DNA of 64,000 nt from Paenibacillus helianthi. Lineage in GTDB: Bacteria > Bacillota > Bacilli > Paenibacillales > Paenibacillaceae. The notes under the pieces are model-generated. The model saw only the letters and a list, made by a program, of their open reading frames with translations, was not told the DNA's origin and ran no database searches. Position numbers and translations under genes: made by a program. Where the stretch lies: positions 96,283 through 160,282 of the forward strand of contig NZ_LVWI01000103.1 in assembly GCF_001909055.1 (NCBI RefSeq). Direction: 5' to 3'. Below, one piece after another: positions 25,301 to 34,118 of this stretch; the stretch's first letter is position 1, and each line of letters begins with the position of its first letter.

Positions 25301-26176
25301 ATGGAACTTCTTCAATTGCAATATTTTATAACCGTAGCTCGATTGGAGCATGTTACTGAAGCTGCACGAAGTCTGCACGTTACTCAATCCTCTCTGAGCA
25401 AAACGATTGCCCGTCTGGAGGACGATTTGGGGGCTCCCTTATTTGACCGGACCGGAAGAAGACTGCGGTTGAATGAGTTCGGAAGCAGATTTCTCTGCCG
25501 TGCAGAACGGGCTTTGTTTGAATTGGAACAGGGCAAGCAGGAGATTAAGGATCTGGCCAACCTGGAACATAGGACCCTGGAACTGGCGGTGACCGCCGCA
25601 AGCATGCTGCCCAATATCCTTCGGGAGTTTCGGAAAAAGAGGCCTTCTGTTCACTTTCATGTTCAAATGCTTGCCACGCAGGAAATGGTCGCACTTCTTC
25701 TTAGTGGAGCGGTAGATGTATGCTTGTCTTCACCTCCGGTACAAGGGGATGATATTGAATGTCAAATTGTATACATGGACCCGATCGTTGTCGCTGTACC
25801 TAAGGGGCATCACCTAGCAAATCGAAAAAAGGTATCTTTGATAGAACTAAGGGATGAGTGGTTTGTCGGTGTAAAGAGAGGCTACGGGACTCGCGATAGA
25901 GTTGACGCGGTTTGCGAATCTGCTGGATTTGTACCCCAATATGTATATGAGGGAGATGAACCTGCAAGGTTAAGTGCTCTTGTGGAAGCGGAAATCGGTA
26001 TTGCCTTCATGCCAAACAGTGCACGGAACTCACGGGAAGACATCCACTATATTCAAGTGGAGGATCACGAAATGGTAAGAGAAATCGCTTTATTATGGCA
26101 CAAAAGCCGCTACATTTCGCAGGCTGCTCTGGAATTCCGTGAGGTGGTTGTGGAATATTTCCGGTCGATGTGTTGA
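25301..26176 (+). CDS. LysR-family transcriptional regulator
   Basis: This 291-residue protein has the LysR N-terminal winged helix (LLQLQYFITVARLEHVTEAA, LHVTQSSLSKTIARLEDDLG) and a two-lobed substrate-binding domain (from about residue 88; VDVCLSSPPVQGDD, EAEIGIAFMPNSARN). It is divergent from the DHA2 exporter and probably controls it and itself from the 115-base gap. ATG 25301 is preceded by GGAGG. A strong terminator follows. Confidence 0.92.
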   Translation: MELLQLQYFITVARLEHVTEAARSLHVTQSSLSKTIARLEDDLGAPLFDRTGRRLRLNEFGSRFLCRAERALFELEQGKQEIKDLANLEHRTLELAVTAASMLPNILREFRKKRPSVHFHVQMLATQEMVALLLSGAVDVCLSSPPVQGDDIECQIVYMDPIVVAVPKGHHLANRKKVSLIELRDEWFVGVKRGYGTRDRVDAVCESAGFVPQYVYEGDEPARLSALVEAEIGIAFMPNSARNSREDIHYIQVEDHEMVREIALLWHKSRYISQAALEFREVVVEYFRSMC

Positions 26177-26208
26177 ATTCCAGCAGGTTCATTAATAACT
26201 AAAGAATA

Positions 26209-26250
26209 GCAGAGAAGCCCTCCAGGCATAGCCGGGGGGCTTCTCTGCTT
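26209..26250 (+). terminator. Terminator after the LysR gene
   Basis: GCAGAGAAGCCC (26209-26220) pairs with GGGCTTCTCTGC (26237-26248), a 12-bp perfect stem with further inner pairing; the T tail is short. Confidence 0.75.
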
Positions 26251-26394
26251 CTCTCTATGTCAATATGAGCCTTCCTAAATTGTGGGAAACCATATTCATC
26301 ACTAGCAGCATCCGGATATCCGGAGCAGTGGGTTGCGGATTTATATTGACACAGAAGTGTTTCTCTTCTCTATCGACTCAGCTCATATGATATG

Positions 26395-26406
26395 TTATCA
26401 TGATAA
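26395..26406. promoter_or_regulatory. Palindrome TTATCATGATAA before the amino acid ABC transporter
   Basis: This is a perfect 12-bp palindrome, followed at once by a second GATAA (ACTGATAAC). It lies about 70 bases before the binding-protein gene and could be an operator. The regulator is unknown. Confidence 0.35.
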
Positions 26407-26472
26407 ACTGATAACGTGTTAACGAACTAAAGCACATGATCCAATGTGTTATCTACTAGGGGGATTTGTGAG

Positions 26473-27243
26473 ATGAAGAGAAGAGGAATATTGGTATTAT
26501 TAGTTGTAATGGCTATTACTGTAATAGCGGGCTGCTCCAGTTCAGGCAGTAAGGATGGCAAGCTGGTGATCGGTATAGATGATAAGTTTGCACCGATGGG
26601 CTTCAGAGATGATAACAATGAAATTGTCGGTTTTGATATTGATTATGCGAAAGCGGCAGCTGAGAAAATGGGCAAAGAGGTTACCTTCCAGCCAATAGAC
26701 TGGTCAGCCAAGGAATCGGAGCTGAACAGTGGACGCATTGATATGATTTGGAACGGGTACACCATAACAGACGAGCGTAAGGAGAAGGTCTTATTTACCA
26801 AGCCTTATCTGGAGAACAGCCAGGTTGTAGTCGTACTGGCGGATTCAACGCTGTCGAAGCTGGATGATCTGGCCGGAAAAGAAGTCGGACTGCAGAGCCT
26901 TTCGTCGGCTGCGGATGCCCTGGAGGCCAGCCCTATCAAGGCCAAGCTTTCTGGTGTTTCCGAGTTCACGGATAATGTGCTTGCCCTGACGGACCTGAAG
27001 TCGGGACGCCTGGATGGCGTGGTCATTGATGAAGTGGTGGCAAGATATTATATGTCCAAGGAACCGGACACTTACAAGCTGCTGGATGAATCCCTTGCTC
27101 CTGAGCAATACGGCATCGGCATTAAGAAAGGCAATGAAGCACTGCTGACTGAGCTGCAGAAGGCTCTAGATGAATTGAACAGTGACGGAACGGCTGCTAA
27201 AATCTCAACGAAGTGGTTTGGAGAAAATAAAGTACTTAAATAG
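26473..27243 (+). CDS. Polar amino acid ABC transporter, substrate-binding lipoprotein
   Basis: This 256-residue extracellular binding protein has an N-terminal signal with lipobox VIAGC (lipidated Cys at 19). The type-2 periplasmic fold of the His/Gln/cystine family follows (KLVIGIDDKFAPMGFRDDNN, EIVGFDIDYAKAAAEKMG, RIDMIWNGYTITDERKEKVLF). It captures a polar amino acid, possibly cystine or glutamine, and hands it to the permease encoded next. ATG 26473 gives a proper signal peptide; the longer frame from 26446 does not. Confidence 0.9.
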   Translation: MKRRGILVLLVVMAITVIAGCSSSGSKDGKLVIGIDDKFAPMGFRDDNNEIVGFDIDYAKAAAEKMGKEVTFQPIDWSAKESELNSGRIDMIWNGYTITDERKEKVLFTKPYLENSQVVVVLADSTLSKLDDLAGKEVGLQSLSSAADALEASPIKAKLSGVSEFTDNVLALTDLKSGRLDGVVIDEVVARYYMSKEPDTYKLLDESLAPEQYGIGIKKGNEALLTELQKALDELNSDGTAAKISTKWFGENKVLK

Positions 27244-27273
27244 ATTGTTTCCTTTAGGAGTCGGGTGAAAGAC

Positions 27274-27933
27274 ATGAATATTGACTATATTATTAAGATT
27301 TCCGGGCCGATGCTGGAGGGAGCGCGGACGACCGTCTTGCTGTTCCTGATTGTGATCCTGCTGTCCATTCCACTCGGAATGATTGTTACTCTAATGGCCA
27401 AAAGTGCCCTTAAGCCGCTGGCCTGGATCGCACACACTTATATCTACGTCATGCGCGGAACACCACTGTTGCTGCAGCTGCTGTTCTTCTGCTTCGGCCT
27501 GCCGCAGATTCCCGTGATTGGGCAGTATCTGGTCATGGACCGTTTCGTCGCAGCCAGCCTTGGGTTTATCCTCAATTATGGTGCGTATTTTGCCGAGATT
27601 TTCCGTGGCGGGATGCTGTCGATTGACAAGGGGCAACATGAGGCAGCCAAGGTGCTCGGACTCAGCAAATGGCAGACCCTGCGCAAGGTGATTCTCGCCC
27701 AAATGTTCCGGGTGGCACTGCCGGCGGTAGCCAACGAGTCGATTACCCTGATCAAGGATACTGCCTTGCTATATGCAGTAGCCGTACCGGAACTGTTGAA
27801 TTTTGCAAAAACGGCGGTGAACCGCGATTTTACAGTGACCCCATTTGTAGTAGCGGGCGTAATTTATTTGCTGATGACACTGGTGCTTACGCTGTTCTTC
27901 AAGGGTCTGGAGAAACGTTTCAAATATGAGTAG
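27274..27933 (+). CDS. Polar amino acid ABC transporter, permease
   Basis: This membrane permease of 219 residues belongs to the HisM family. It has about five helices and the ATPase-coupling EAA loop (QHEAAKVLGLSKWQTLRKVI), followed by LPAVANESITLIKDTALLYA, a hallmark of the family. The start is uncertain: AGGAG at 27256-27260 is 13 bases before ATG 27274 and 4 before GTG 27265. It lies 30 bases after the binding-protein gene in the same operon and probably works as a homodimer. Confidence 0.9.
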   Translation: MNIDYIIKISGPMLEGARTTVLLFLIVILLSIPLGMIVTLMAKSALKPLAWIAHTYIYVMRGTPLLLQLLFFCFGLPQIPVIGQYLVMDRFVAASLGFILNYGAYFAEIFRGGMLSIDKGQHEAAKVLGLSKWQTLRKVILAQMFRVALPAVANESITLIKDTALLYAVAVPELLNFAKTAVNRDFTVTPFVVAGVIYLLMTLVLTLFFKGLEKRFKYE

Positions 27934-27948
27934 AAGGGCTGTTTGGCT

Positions 27949-28692
27949 ATGAGTAGTATGATTGAAGTAAAACAATTGCAGAAATCTTTCGGCAGCCTCG
28001 ATGTGCTGAAAAAGATTACCTTTGACGTTAAACCCGGAGAAGTAGTGGCGGTGATCGGGCCTTCCGGCTCCGGAAAAAGCACCATGCTCCGCAGTCTTGT
28101 GTATCTGGAAGAGGTTACCGGCGGGAGCATTTTTATTCAAGGCAAGCCGCTCGTGGAGAACGGTAAATACGCTAGTGGTGCGGACATTAGGGGGATTACC
28201 GCAGCTATGGGCATGGTGTTTCAGCACTTTAATCTTTTCCCTCACCTCACTGTACGGGGAAACCTGGAACTTGCGCCGAGAACGCTGAAACGGGAGAACA
28301 CTCAGGATATAACCGCTAAAAGCCGGGAACTGCTCTCCAAGGTAGGTCTTGCTGATAAAGCAGAGGTATACCCCTCCATGCTGTCAGGCGGGCAGAAGCA
28401 GCGGGTGGCTATCGCCAGAGCACTTATGCTCAACCCGGACATTCTGCTGTTTGACGAGCCGACGTCGGCGCTTGATCCCGAACTGACCGGCGAGGTGCTG
28501 CGTGTCATCCGCCAGCTTGCGGAGGAGAACATGACGATGATCATCGTCACACATGAGATGAACTTTGCCCGAGATGTGGCAGACCGTGTAATCTTTATGG
28601 ACAACGGGGAAATCGCCGAATCGGGCACACCGGAGGAGATCTTCGGTAACCCGCAGCTGGAGCGGACCCGGACATTTTTATATCGGGATTAA
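27949..28692 (+). CDS. Polar amino acid ABC transporter, ATP-binding protein
   Basis: This ATPase has 247 residues, with Walker A GPSGSGKST, Q-loop VFQHFNLFPHLT, signature LSGGQKQR, Walker B ILLFDEPTSALDPE and switch His in IIVTHEMNFA. The whole pattern is that of GlnQ/HisP proteins. Sequence around residues 60-75 (GKPLVENGKYASGADIRGI) is slightly longer than usual in this loop. ATG 27949 has AAGGG upstream; TTG 27943 is a weaker alternative. It is the last gene of the operon before a terminator. Confidence 0.93.
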   Translation: MSSMIEVKQLQKSFGSLDVLKKITFDVKPGEVVAVIGPSGSGKSTMLRSLVYLEEVTGGSIFIQGKPLVENGKYASGADIRGITAAMGMVFQHFNLFPHLTVRGNLELAPRTLKRENTQDITAKSRELLSKVGLADKAEVYPSMLSGGQKQRVAIARALMLNPDILLFDEPTSALDPELTGEVLRVIRQLAEENMTMIIVTHEMNFARDVADRVIFMDNGEIAESGTPEEIFGNPQLERTRTFLYRD

Positions 28693-28711
28693 ACGTAAGT
28701 GGAATTTAAGA

Positions 28712-28742
28712 AAGTGCATAGCTGATGCTATGTGCTTTTTTT
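28712..28742 (+). terminator. Terminator of the amino acid ABC operon
   Basis: AAGTGCATAGC pairs with GCTATGTGCTT (two wobble pairs) around a four-base loop, followed by a run of T. Confidence 0.8.
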
Positions 28743-29128
28743 GTCTATCGGAGACCGAGATTTCAGCTTATAATCCTCGCTTATCCCCAGACGATCCGCG
28801 ATGACAGCGTTACTCCAAGCTGCTGCAGGAACCTTTTCCAAGTCCAGCCTTCTCCCCGGAAATTTGCGGGGCGGGACAGCCTGGAACGGTGCGTAATGAA
28901 TGGTGTAGGAGGAAGCCAGCCTATGTTGAACATTGGATTGATCGACTTCGGCGTTATGCACCGTATGCATTTCGGTAACTATTGAACTGAAAGCGATTTG
29001 CGACATTCTGGATTGATGAGATGAAGGAGGTGCTTCGATTGACTTTCTGACAAGCGTGGACAAGCATGGTTTTGACAGTGGGCTTAGAAAGTGAGAAAAT
29101 ATGGCTTTGTAGAAGAGGAGGCAGATTA
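28743..29128. pseudogene. Non-coding stretch with probable gene remnants (Gfo/Idh-type fragment)
   Basis: No intact gene is visible. On the plus strand from 28923 the translation MLNIGLIDFGVMHRMHFGNY resembles the Rossmann start of Gfo/Idh/MocA oxidoreductases. It is followed by a stop, and LKAICDI continues in another frame, as the family would. A minus-strand frame at about 28731-28870 (LDLEKVPAAAWSNAVIADRL) also looks like the end of a former protein that I cannot name. Frame breaks and short length argue for decay rather than function. Confidence 0.4.
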
Positions 29129-29437
29129 ATGAATCAGCGTTTTCGTATAACCCGATCCATGCAAGATAACAATGCGGAGCAAAGCATCTCTTTGGAAGAG
29201 TGCAAACAATACTTTGCATCCTCACCTGACTTTTCGTACTCGCAGGTTCTTACCATTCAAGGAGCAGATAGTATCATGTCCATCGATGGTGATTTTTTTA
29301 TGTGGAAACTTGGGGATATGGAGATTCCTTTCCGGCTTTATATGGGGGATTTGTATGTAGCCATTTCAAACGAAGCTATTGTTCCCAAAATGATTGAAGT
29401 GGCTACGGATCTGCGAGCAGATGTGGTGGAAGGGTGA
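29129..29437 (+). CDS. Hypothetical protein
   Basis: This protein of 102 residues belongs to no family I recognise. AGGAGG lies just before ATG 29129, which supports a real gene. The sequence is soluble and mixed alpha/beta, with SIDGDFFMWKLGDMEIPFRLYMGD in its centre (parts: SIDGDFFMWKLGD, IPFRLYMGDLYVA) and the acidic end ATDLRADVVEG. It could be a small ligand-binding or immunity-like protein, but nothing in the sequence decides this. A strong terminator follows. Confidence 0.6.
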   Translation: MNQRFRITRSMQDNNAEQSISLEECKQYFASSPDFSYSQVLTIQGADSIMSIDGDFFMWKLGDMEIPFRLYMGDLYVAISNEAIVPKMIEVATDLRADVVEG

Positions 29438-29471
29438 ACTGGAAAAGCGAGTAATTCCTTGTGTAAGCAAA

Positions 29472-29500
29472 GCATCCGCTCTCATGGCGGATGCCTTTTT
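29472..29500. terminator. Terminator between the hypothetical gene and the GH43 gene
   Basis: GCATCCGC and GCGGATGC form a perfect 8-bp stem followed by CTTTTTGTCTTTTTT on the plus strand. Confidence 0.8.
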
Positions 29501-29509
29501 GTCTTTTTT

Positions 29510-31009
29510 TTATTTAAAATACTCACAGCTAAATCGTGTGAAAACAGCGTGGGAATCAGGTTTTTCTCCAACTGCATACAAGCCGATAAGTACACCTGTA
29601 AATCCTCCTGCTACTTCTGAGGAAAGGTATCTGGTTTGCGCAGCTCCAAGTTGGGTTTCTGTCCCATTGACTTGAGCGTAGAAGTGATAATGAGTAGGAG
29701 TAGACTTGATAACCAATGTAGCCTGATTATTTTGGTCCATATTTATAGCTCTTTCAATGGATTTAATATCACCGATATTCAGTCGTTCAATGACCTCGTA
29801 TCCATCTTGATGTTCGCGCAGTGCCAGATCATAATGGTGGTTTTCGTCCATATAGACCGTTATGCCGGCTTCGCCATCGGTTAGGCTGATATCGCATGAA
29901 ATAACCGCGTTGAAGTCTTTTTGACGAATGCCTATAAATGTAGGTGATGCCGGAACATCCAGTGTAACACCGGTACCTTTAAGCTTCGCTTTATCGGATT
30001 CCAACATATAATGCTCTGCAACCGGATGACGGAGATAACACCAGTCCAGAGTCCAATCGGTGTTCTCGAATGTGAAGAGTTGCTTCTCCTGTTGAAGGAT
30101 GGTATCCGCGATACGATCGGTTTCGAAACTTAATAGAGTGGTACCCTTATGACCTGCCGTAAACCATCCATCCTCGCCAAAAGTAACCGGGGTCAGGAAT
30201 ACTTCACGTCCCAAGTGGTGATAAGTAAGATACAGACCCGTCTGACGGAATCCCAGATGCAACAGCCACCAATTCCCTTCGTGGTTTTGGATCAGATCAC
30301 CGTGGCCAACGCCTTGAAGCTCGTAACCGCCTAAATTCCTATTGGTCAAAACAGGGTTGTTCCTATAGGCCTCAAACGGGCCGGAAGGTGAATCTCCCCG
30401 CGCATAAGTGACCATATGGCCATATTCGGTTCCGCCTTCAGCTGCCATCAGATAATACCGTCCATTTATTTTGTATAGATGAGGGCTTTCCAGATAACGT
30501 CCCCCTGTACCTTGCCAGACTGAACGGCTTGGAGACAGCTTACGGCCGGATTCAATATCAATTTCACACTGGACAATACCGGCAGCTCCATCATCATCTG
30601 TACCATTGCTCATGAAATACGTTTTTCCGTCTTCAAAATATAAATCCGGATCGATTCCCCCTTGATCAACATTGATAGGTTCAGACCATTCGCCATAAAT
30701 ATCATCGGTCCAGACATAAAAGTTCTGACGTGTAGTATCATTTGTGGTCGTCATGTAGAATCGGCCTTGATGGTAACGCAGGGTTGGCGCAAAGACCCCC
30801 CCGGAGCTGCTTACACTATCCAGCTGAACCTGGCTTTTCCGGGTTAAGCAATGTCCGATGGGGGTCCAATTTATCAGGTCTTGGCTCTTAAAAATCGGAA
30901 CACCGGGGAAATATTGAAAGGAACTGCATACCAGATAATAGGTATTTTCCACTTTGCATACGCTGGGGTCAGGGTAAAACCCTTTGATGACCGGATTATT
31001 GTATTTCAT
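29510..31009 (-). CDS. Glycoside hydrolase family 43 (beta-xylosidase / arabinofuranosidase)
   Basis: This 499-residue enzyme has an N-terminal five-bladed beta-propeller (GH43) and a C-terminal beta-sandwich of the XynB type (from about residue 310). Catalytic-region motifs are NPVIKGFYPDPSVCKVENTY (general base Asp), GGIDPDLYFEDG and GRYLESPHLYKINGRYYLM (general acid Glu). The lack of a signal peptide means cytoplasmic action on imported xylo- or arabino-oligosaccharides. It is divergent from the ArsR-type regulator, which may control it. A second, clearly related GH43 lies at 34119-35630. AGGAGGAT precedes ATG 31009. Confidence 0.9.
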   Translation of the reverse strand: MKYNNPVIKGFYPDPSVCKVENTYYLVCSSFQYFPGVPIFKSQDLINWTPIGHCLTRKSQVQLDSVSSSGGVFAPTLRYHQGRFYMTTTNDTTRQNFYVWTDDIYGEWSEPINVDQGGIDPDLYFEDGKTYFMSNGTDDDGAAGIVQCEIDIESGRKLSPSRSVWQGTGGRYLESPHLYKINGRYYLMAAEGGTEYGHMVTYARGDSPSGPFEAYRNNPVLTNRNLGGYELQGVGHGDLIQNHEGNWWLLHLGFRQTGLYLTYHHLGREVFLTPVTFGEDGWFTAGHKGTTLLSFETDRIADTILQQEKQLFTFENTDWTLDWCYLRHPVAEHYMLESDKAKLKGTGVTLDVPASPTFIGIRQKDFNAVISCDISLTDGEAGITVYMDENHHYDLALREHQDGYEVIERLNIGDIKSIERAINMDQNNQATLVIKSTPTHYHFYAQVNGTETQLGAAQTRYLSSEVAGGFTGVLIGLYAVGEKPDSHAVFTRFSCEYFK

Positions 31010-31180
31010 TATATCCTCCTCATTATAAATTCATATATGTAAGAATTCAGCTTGCCTTGCTGCTAAGAAAATTAAACACCATTCGATATAAACTTTCAAT
31101 GGAGGAGGGTTGAAGGTTGGTAGTAAATTTATTAAATTAATATATATATGATTTCAATATGTAACGTCAGGAGATTGTTC

Positions 31181-32089
31181 ATGTTAAAAGCGAACGGGGA
31201 ACCGAAATTCATGGCGCTATATGAAGCGCTGGCAAGCGAAGTGCGGTGGCGGATTATGGGCTTGATTGCCGATAACGAAATGAATGTAAAAGATATTGCG
31301 GCTATGCTTGAACTTAGCCCCTCCATCGTTACCATGCACATAAGGAAACTCGAGCAAGCCGGATTAATCGGGAGCCGCAGGGTCCGTATAAACGGAGGGA
31401 CGCACAAAATATGCTTCCTCACACAAAAAAACATTGAGATCGAACTGCCTTTCGCCAGCCGGGCTACGAAGAGCAGAGAACAAACCATTTCAGTCGGTCA
31501 TTATACCGCATTTGAAGTTCATCCTACTTGCGGACTTGGCACGCACGAGAAAGAAATCGGTGTTTGGGACGATCCGCGCTATTTTCTCGACCCCGAGCGG
31601 GTTCATGCTGCCATTTTGTGGTTCGGAAGGGGCTACGTAGAGTATAAAACACCTAACTATCTGCTTCCTGATCAAACGCCAGAGGCTATCGAGATTTCAG
31701 TGGAAATGGCTTCGGAAGCGCCGGGCCTGCGAGATTATTGGCCTTCGGACATCCGGTTCACGTTTAACGGTGTCGCACTTGGAATATGGACAAGCCCGGC
31801 AGACTTCGGAAGAGCTGCTAGGGGAATATATACACCGAAATGGTGGCATCGAAATGTGAATCAATACGGACTATTGAAGACGATCCGCATTGACGCTTCA
31901 GGTACGTTTATAGATGGAGAGTGGATGTCGGACGTAACTGTTGATGATATCAAGCTAAAGGAACAATTCTGGACCCTTCGTTTCGCGGTTGAAGAGGATT
32001 CTGTAAATGTAGGCGGATTGACGCTCTATGGGGCCGGTTTCGGCAATCATGATCAAGATATTGTAATTCGTGCATACCTTAGCGAGTGA
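31181..32089 (+). CDS. ArsR-type winged-helix regulator with long C-terminal effector domain
   Basis: This 302-residue regulator begins with an ArsR-like winged helix (FMALYEALASEVRWRIMGLI, NVKDIAAMLELSPSIVTMHI, RKLEQAGLIGSRRVR). An approximately 200-residue beta-rich domain follows, with many Trp residues and a sugar-binding look (DYWPSDIRFTFNGVALGIWT, PKWWHRNVNQYGLLKTIRID). This architecture occurs in Paenibacillus and related genera near glycosidase genes. The divergent GH43 makes it a likely sugar-responsive controller. ATG 31181 follows AGGAGA. No metal-binding Cys pair typical of arsenic sensors was seen. Confidence 0.8.
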   Translation: MLKANGEPKFMALYEALASEVRWRIMGLIADNEMNVKDIAAMLELSPSIVTMHIRKLEQAGLIGSRRVRINGGTHKICFLTQKNIEIELPFASRATKSREQTISVGHYTAFEVHPTCGLGTHEKEIGVWDDPRYFLDPERVHAAILWFGRGYVEYKTPNYLLPDQTPEAIEISVEMASEAPGLRDYWPSDIRFTFNGVALGIWTSPADFGRAARGIYTPKWWHRNVNQYGLLKTIRIDASGTFIDGEWMSDVTVDDIKLKEQFWTLRFAVEEDSVNVGGLTLYGAGFGNHDQDIVIRAYLSE

Positions 32090-32136
32090 TAGACAGGTGT
32101 GTATATTATTTTATAATGATCAATTTCTACCATTCC

Positions 32137-32150
32137 GTTCATTAATGAAC
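32137..32150. promoter_or_regulatory. Perfect 14-bp palindrome upstream of the cupin/AKR unit
   Basis: GTTCATTAATGAAC lies about 40 bp before a TATAAT-like -10 near 32190. It could bind a regulator of the cupin and aldo/keto reductase genes; the protein is unknown. Confidence 0.4.
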
Positions 32151-32283
32151 AAATCGCAGGGTATTAACAATAGGCAAGGTCTTTAATATCTTTATAATAG
32201 ACGTGTACACATTAAAGTATCCATTCATAATAAAAATGAGGCTGAACATGATTTCATCTATGAACAGAAAGAAGGACATAATA

Positions 32284-32679
32284 ATGAAAAATGAACAACT
32301 CAGCAATAGTACCATTTTCCCGTTAGGAGAGAAGGTACAAGCATATTTTACAGGTGACGCTTATCTGCAAATGGTGTTTACAGATCCAGCGCCTCTGAAT
32401 ACCGTGATCGGCAATGTAACCTTTGCTCCAGGGGCCCGCAATAACTGGCATGCTCATCAGATTGGACAGGTTCTGTTAGTTACAGGCGGCAATGGCTGGT
32501 ATCAGGAAGAAGGCAAACCCGCCCGTTCACTCACAACCGGTGATGTGGTCAATATTCCGCCTAACGTGAAGCATTGGCATGGTGCGACAAAGGACAGCTG
32601 GTTTGTGCACCTGGCTATGACCCCAGGAACCACGGATTGGTTCGAAGCCGTCGATGATGCATGGTTTGATGAATTGTAG
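32284..32679 (+). CDS. Cupin-domain protein
   Basis: This single-domain cupin has 131 residues. Motif 1 is ARNNWHAHQIGQVLLVTGG (metal-binding His-x-His and downstream Gln) and motif 2 is GDVVNIPPNVKHWHGATKD (His). These proteins are often isomerases or decarboxylase-like companions of oxidoreductases; the substrate is unknown. ATG 32284 has GAAGGAC upstream. It is co-transcribed with the aldo/keto reductase 20 bases downstream, suggesting both act on the same aldehyde or sugar-derived compound. Confidence 0.83.
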   Translation: MKNEQLSNSTIFPLGEKVQAYFTGDAYLQMVFTDPAPLNTVIGNVTFAPGARNNWHAHQIGQVLLVTGGNGWYQEEGKPARSLTTGDVVNIPPNVKHWHGATKDSWFVHLAMTPGTTDWFEAVDDAWFDEL

Positions 32680-32698
32680 GAAAAAGGAGGTTAGACCT

Positions 32699-33679
32699 GT
32701 GGAATATATCAAATTTGGCCATACAGGAATGGACGTATCGCGGATTTGTCTGGGGTGTATGAGCTTTGGAAATGTACTGCCAGGATGGCATCAATGGGTG
32801 CTTGATGAGGATAACAGCCGTCCTATCATAAAAAGAGCTCTTGAGCTCGGGATTAACTTTTTTGATACAGCGAATGTCTATGCGAATGGAACCAGTGAGG
32901 AGATTATTGGACGGGCTCTGAAGGATTATGCGAACCGGGATGAAATTGTTCTCGCCACAAAGGTTTGGGGACGCATGCATCAAGGTCCAAATGGTTCGGG
33001 GCTGTCCCGTAAGGCTATTATGAGCGAAATCGACAAAAGCTTGAAGCGGCTAGGGACTGATTATGTAGATCTCTACATCATTCACCGCTGGGATTACCAT
33101 ACGCCAATCGAAGAAACTATGGAAGCCATGCACGATGTAGTGAAGTCCGGGAAGGCCAGATATATCGGCGCTTCTGCCATGTTCGCATGGCAATTTCAAA
33201 AGGCGTTACATGTAGCGGAGAATAATGGCTGGACTCGTTTGGTATCCATGCAAAATCACCTTAATCTCATTTACCGGGAAGAGGAAAGGGAGATGATGCC
33301 GCTCTGCAAGGACTACAAAATTGCTGTGACACCTTATAGTCCACTGGCATCAGGAAGACTGATCCGCGATTGGTCGGAAAGCACCCATAGATCCGAAACC
33401 GATCTCATTCAAAAAGCCAAATACGATTCGAGTGCAGCTGCAGACCGTCTGATCATTGAACGTGTGGCGTCACTTGCAGAAAAACACGGTGTACCCCGCA
33501 TTCATATTGCTCTAGCCTGGCTGCTGCAGAAAGAATCTGTAGCTGCTCCTATTATCGGCGCGACGAAGCTATCGCAACTCGAAGATGCAGCAGGTGCTCT
33601 GTCGGTGAAATTATCCACGGAAGAAGTTTCATTCCTTGAAGAACTTTATATTCCGCATCCAATAGTTGGAGCGCAGTAA
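32699..33679 (+). CDS. Aldo/keto reductase
   Basis: This NADPH-dependent oxidoreductase has 326 residues and a TIM-barrel pattern: FFDTANVYANGTSEEIIG (catalytic Asp, Tyr), VLATKVWGRM (Lys), YIIHRWDYHTPIEETMEAM (His) and SPLASGRL near the cofactor site. It is close to the YdbC/YajO-type group. The start is GTG 32699, with AAGGAGG nine bases before it; the earlier ATG codons lie within the cupin gene. It is paired with the cupin gene and has no close terminator, although two terminators follow the next small gene. Confidence 0.92.
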   Translation: MEYIKFGHTGMDVSRICLGCMSFGNVLPGWHQWVLDEDNSRPIIKRALELGINFFDTANVYANGTSEEIIGRALKDYANRDEIVLATKVWGRMHQGPNGSGLSRKAIMSEIDKSLKRLGTDYVDLYIIHRWDYHTPIEETMEAMHDVVKSGKARYIGASAMFAWQFQKALHVAENNGWTRLVSMQNHLNLIYREEEREMMPLCKDYKIAVTPYSPLASGRLIRDWSESTHRSETDLIQKAKYDSSAAADRLIIERVASLAEKHGVPRIHIALAWLLQKESVAAPIIGATKLSQLEDAAGALSVKLSTEEVSFLEELYIPHPIVGAQ

Positions 33680-33753
33680 ATGAATGAACGCAGCCTGGGA
33701 ACGACATCATAAGGATGTAGTATACATCTCAGTTTCCCGAGGAGGATTCTTGT

Positions 33754-33882
33754 ATGGCTCACCAGATGAGAAGGAAAGAAGCTGCCTGGAAGTCACGAAA
33801 GCAAGAACAGCATCCCCATGGTAAAATCAAATCGCTTAAGGTTTTGTCCAGCGAATATGAAGAGAAGCATACTACTTTGTAA
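33754..33882 (+). CDS. Small hypothetical protein, 42 residues
   Basis: This short frame has a strong CGAGGAGG site eight bases before ATG 33754 and a terminator eight bases after its stop. The product MAHQMRRKEAAWKSRKQEQH plus about 22 more residues is highly basic (many Lys/Arg, several His and Gln) with no membrane segment. I recognise no family; a small spore or nucleic-acid-associated protein is conceivable. The clean start and stop signals are the evidence that it is real. Confidence 0.5.
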   Translation: MAHQMRRKEAAWKSRKQEQHPHGKIKSLKVLSSEYEEKHTTL

Positions 33883-33889
33883 GGGAAGA

Positions 33890-33924
33890 AAGACTGCCAG
33901 GAGAGTGCGCTGGCGGTCTTTTTT
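33890..33924 (+). terminator. Terminator 1 after the small gene
   Basis: AAGACTGCCAG pairs with CTGGCGGTCTT (one wobble), followed by TTTT. Confidence 0.85.
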
Positions 33925-33946
33925 CATTAAGTCATTTCGGGACTGA

Positions 33947-33977
33947 AAAGAAATCGCTCCAGGGCGATTTCTTTTTT
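33947..33977. terminator. Terminator 2, in tandem
   Basis: AAAGAAATCGC pairs perfectly with GCGATTTCTTT, followed by TTTTT. It lies 23 bases after the first. Confidence 0.85.
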
Positions 33978-34118
33978 TGTGTTTTTATCAAGTGCAATGA
34001 CTAGATCATGCTATTCCTATGACTTGAAAATGAAGGTTTGGCTAAATGAAAGTATACTACAATGTGGAGTGAACAGAGAGCTTGAATCTGTATAAAAAAT
34101 AGACAGGAGTGCGGATGT

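Noticed and set aside
28725..28985. 86-residue plus-strand frame
   Set aside because: It starts within the terminator of the ABC operon, has no ribosome site and merges unrelated remnant pieces.
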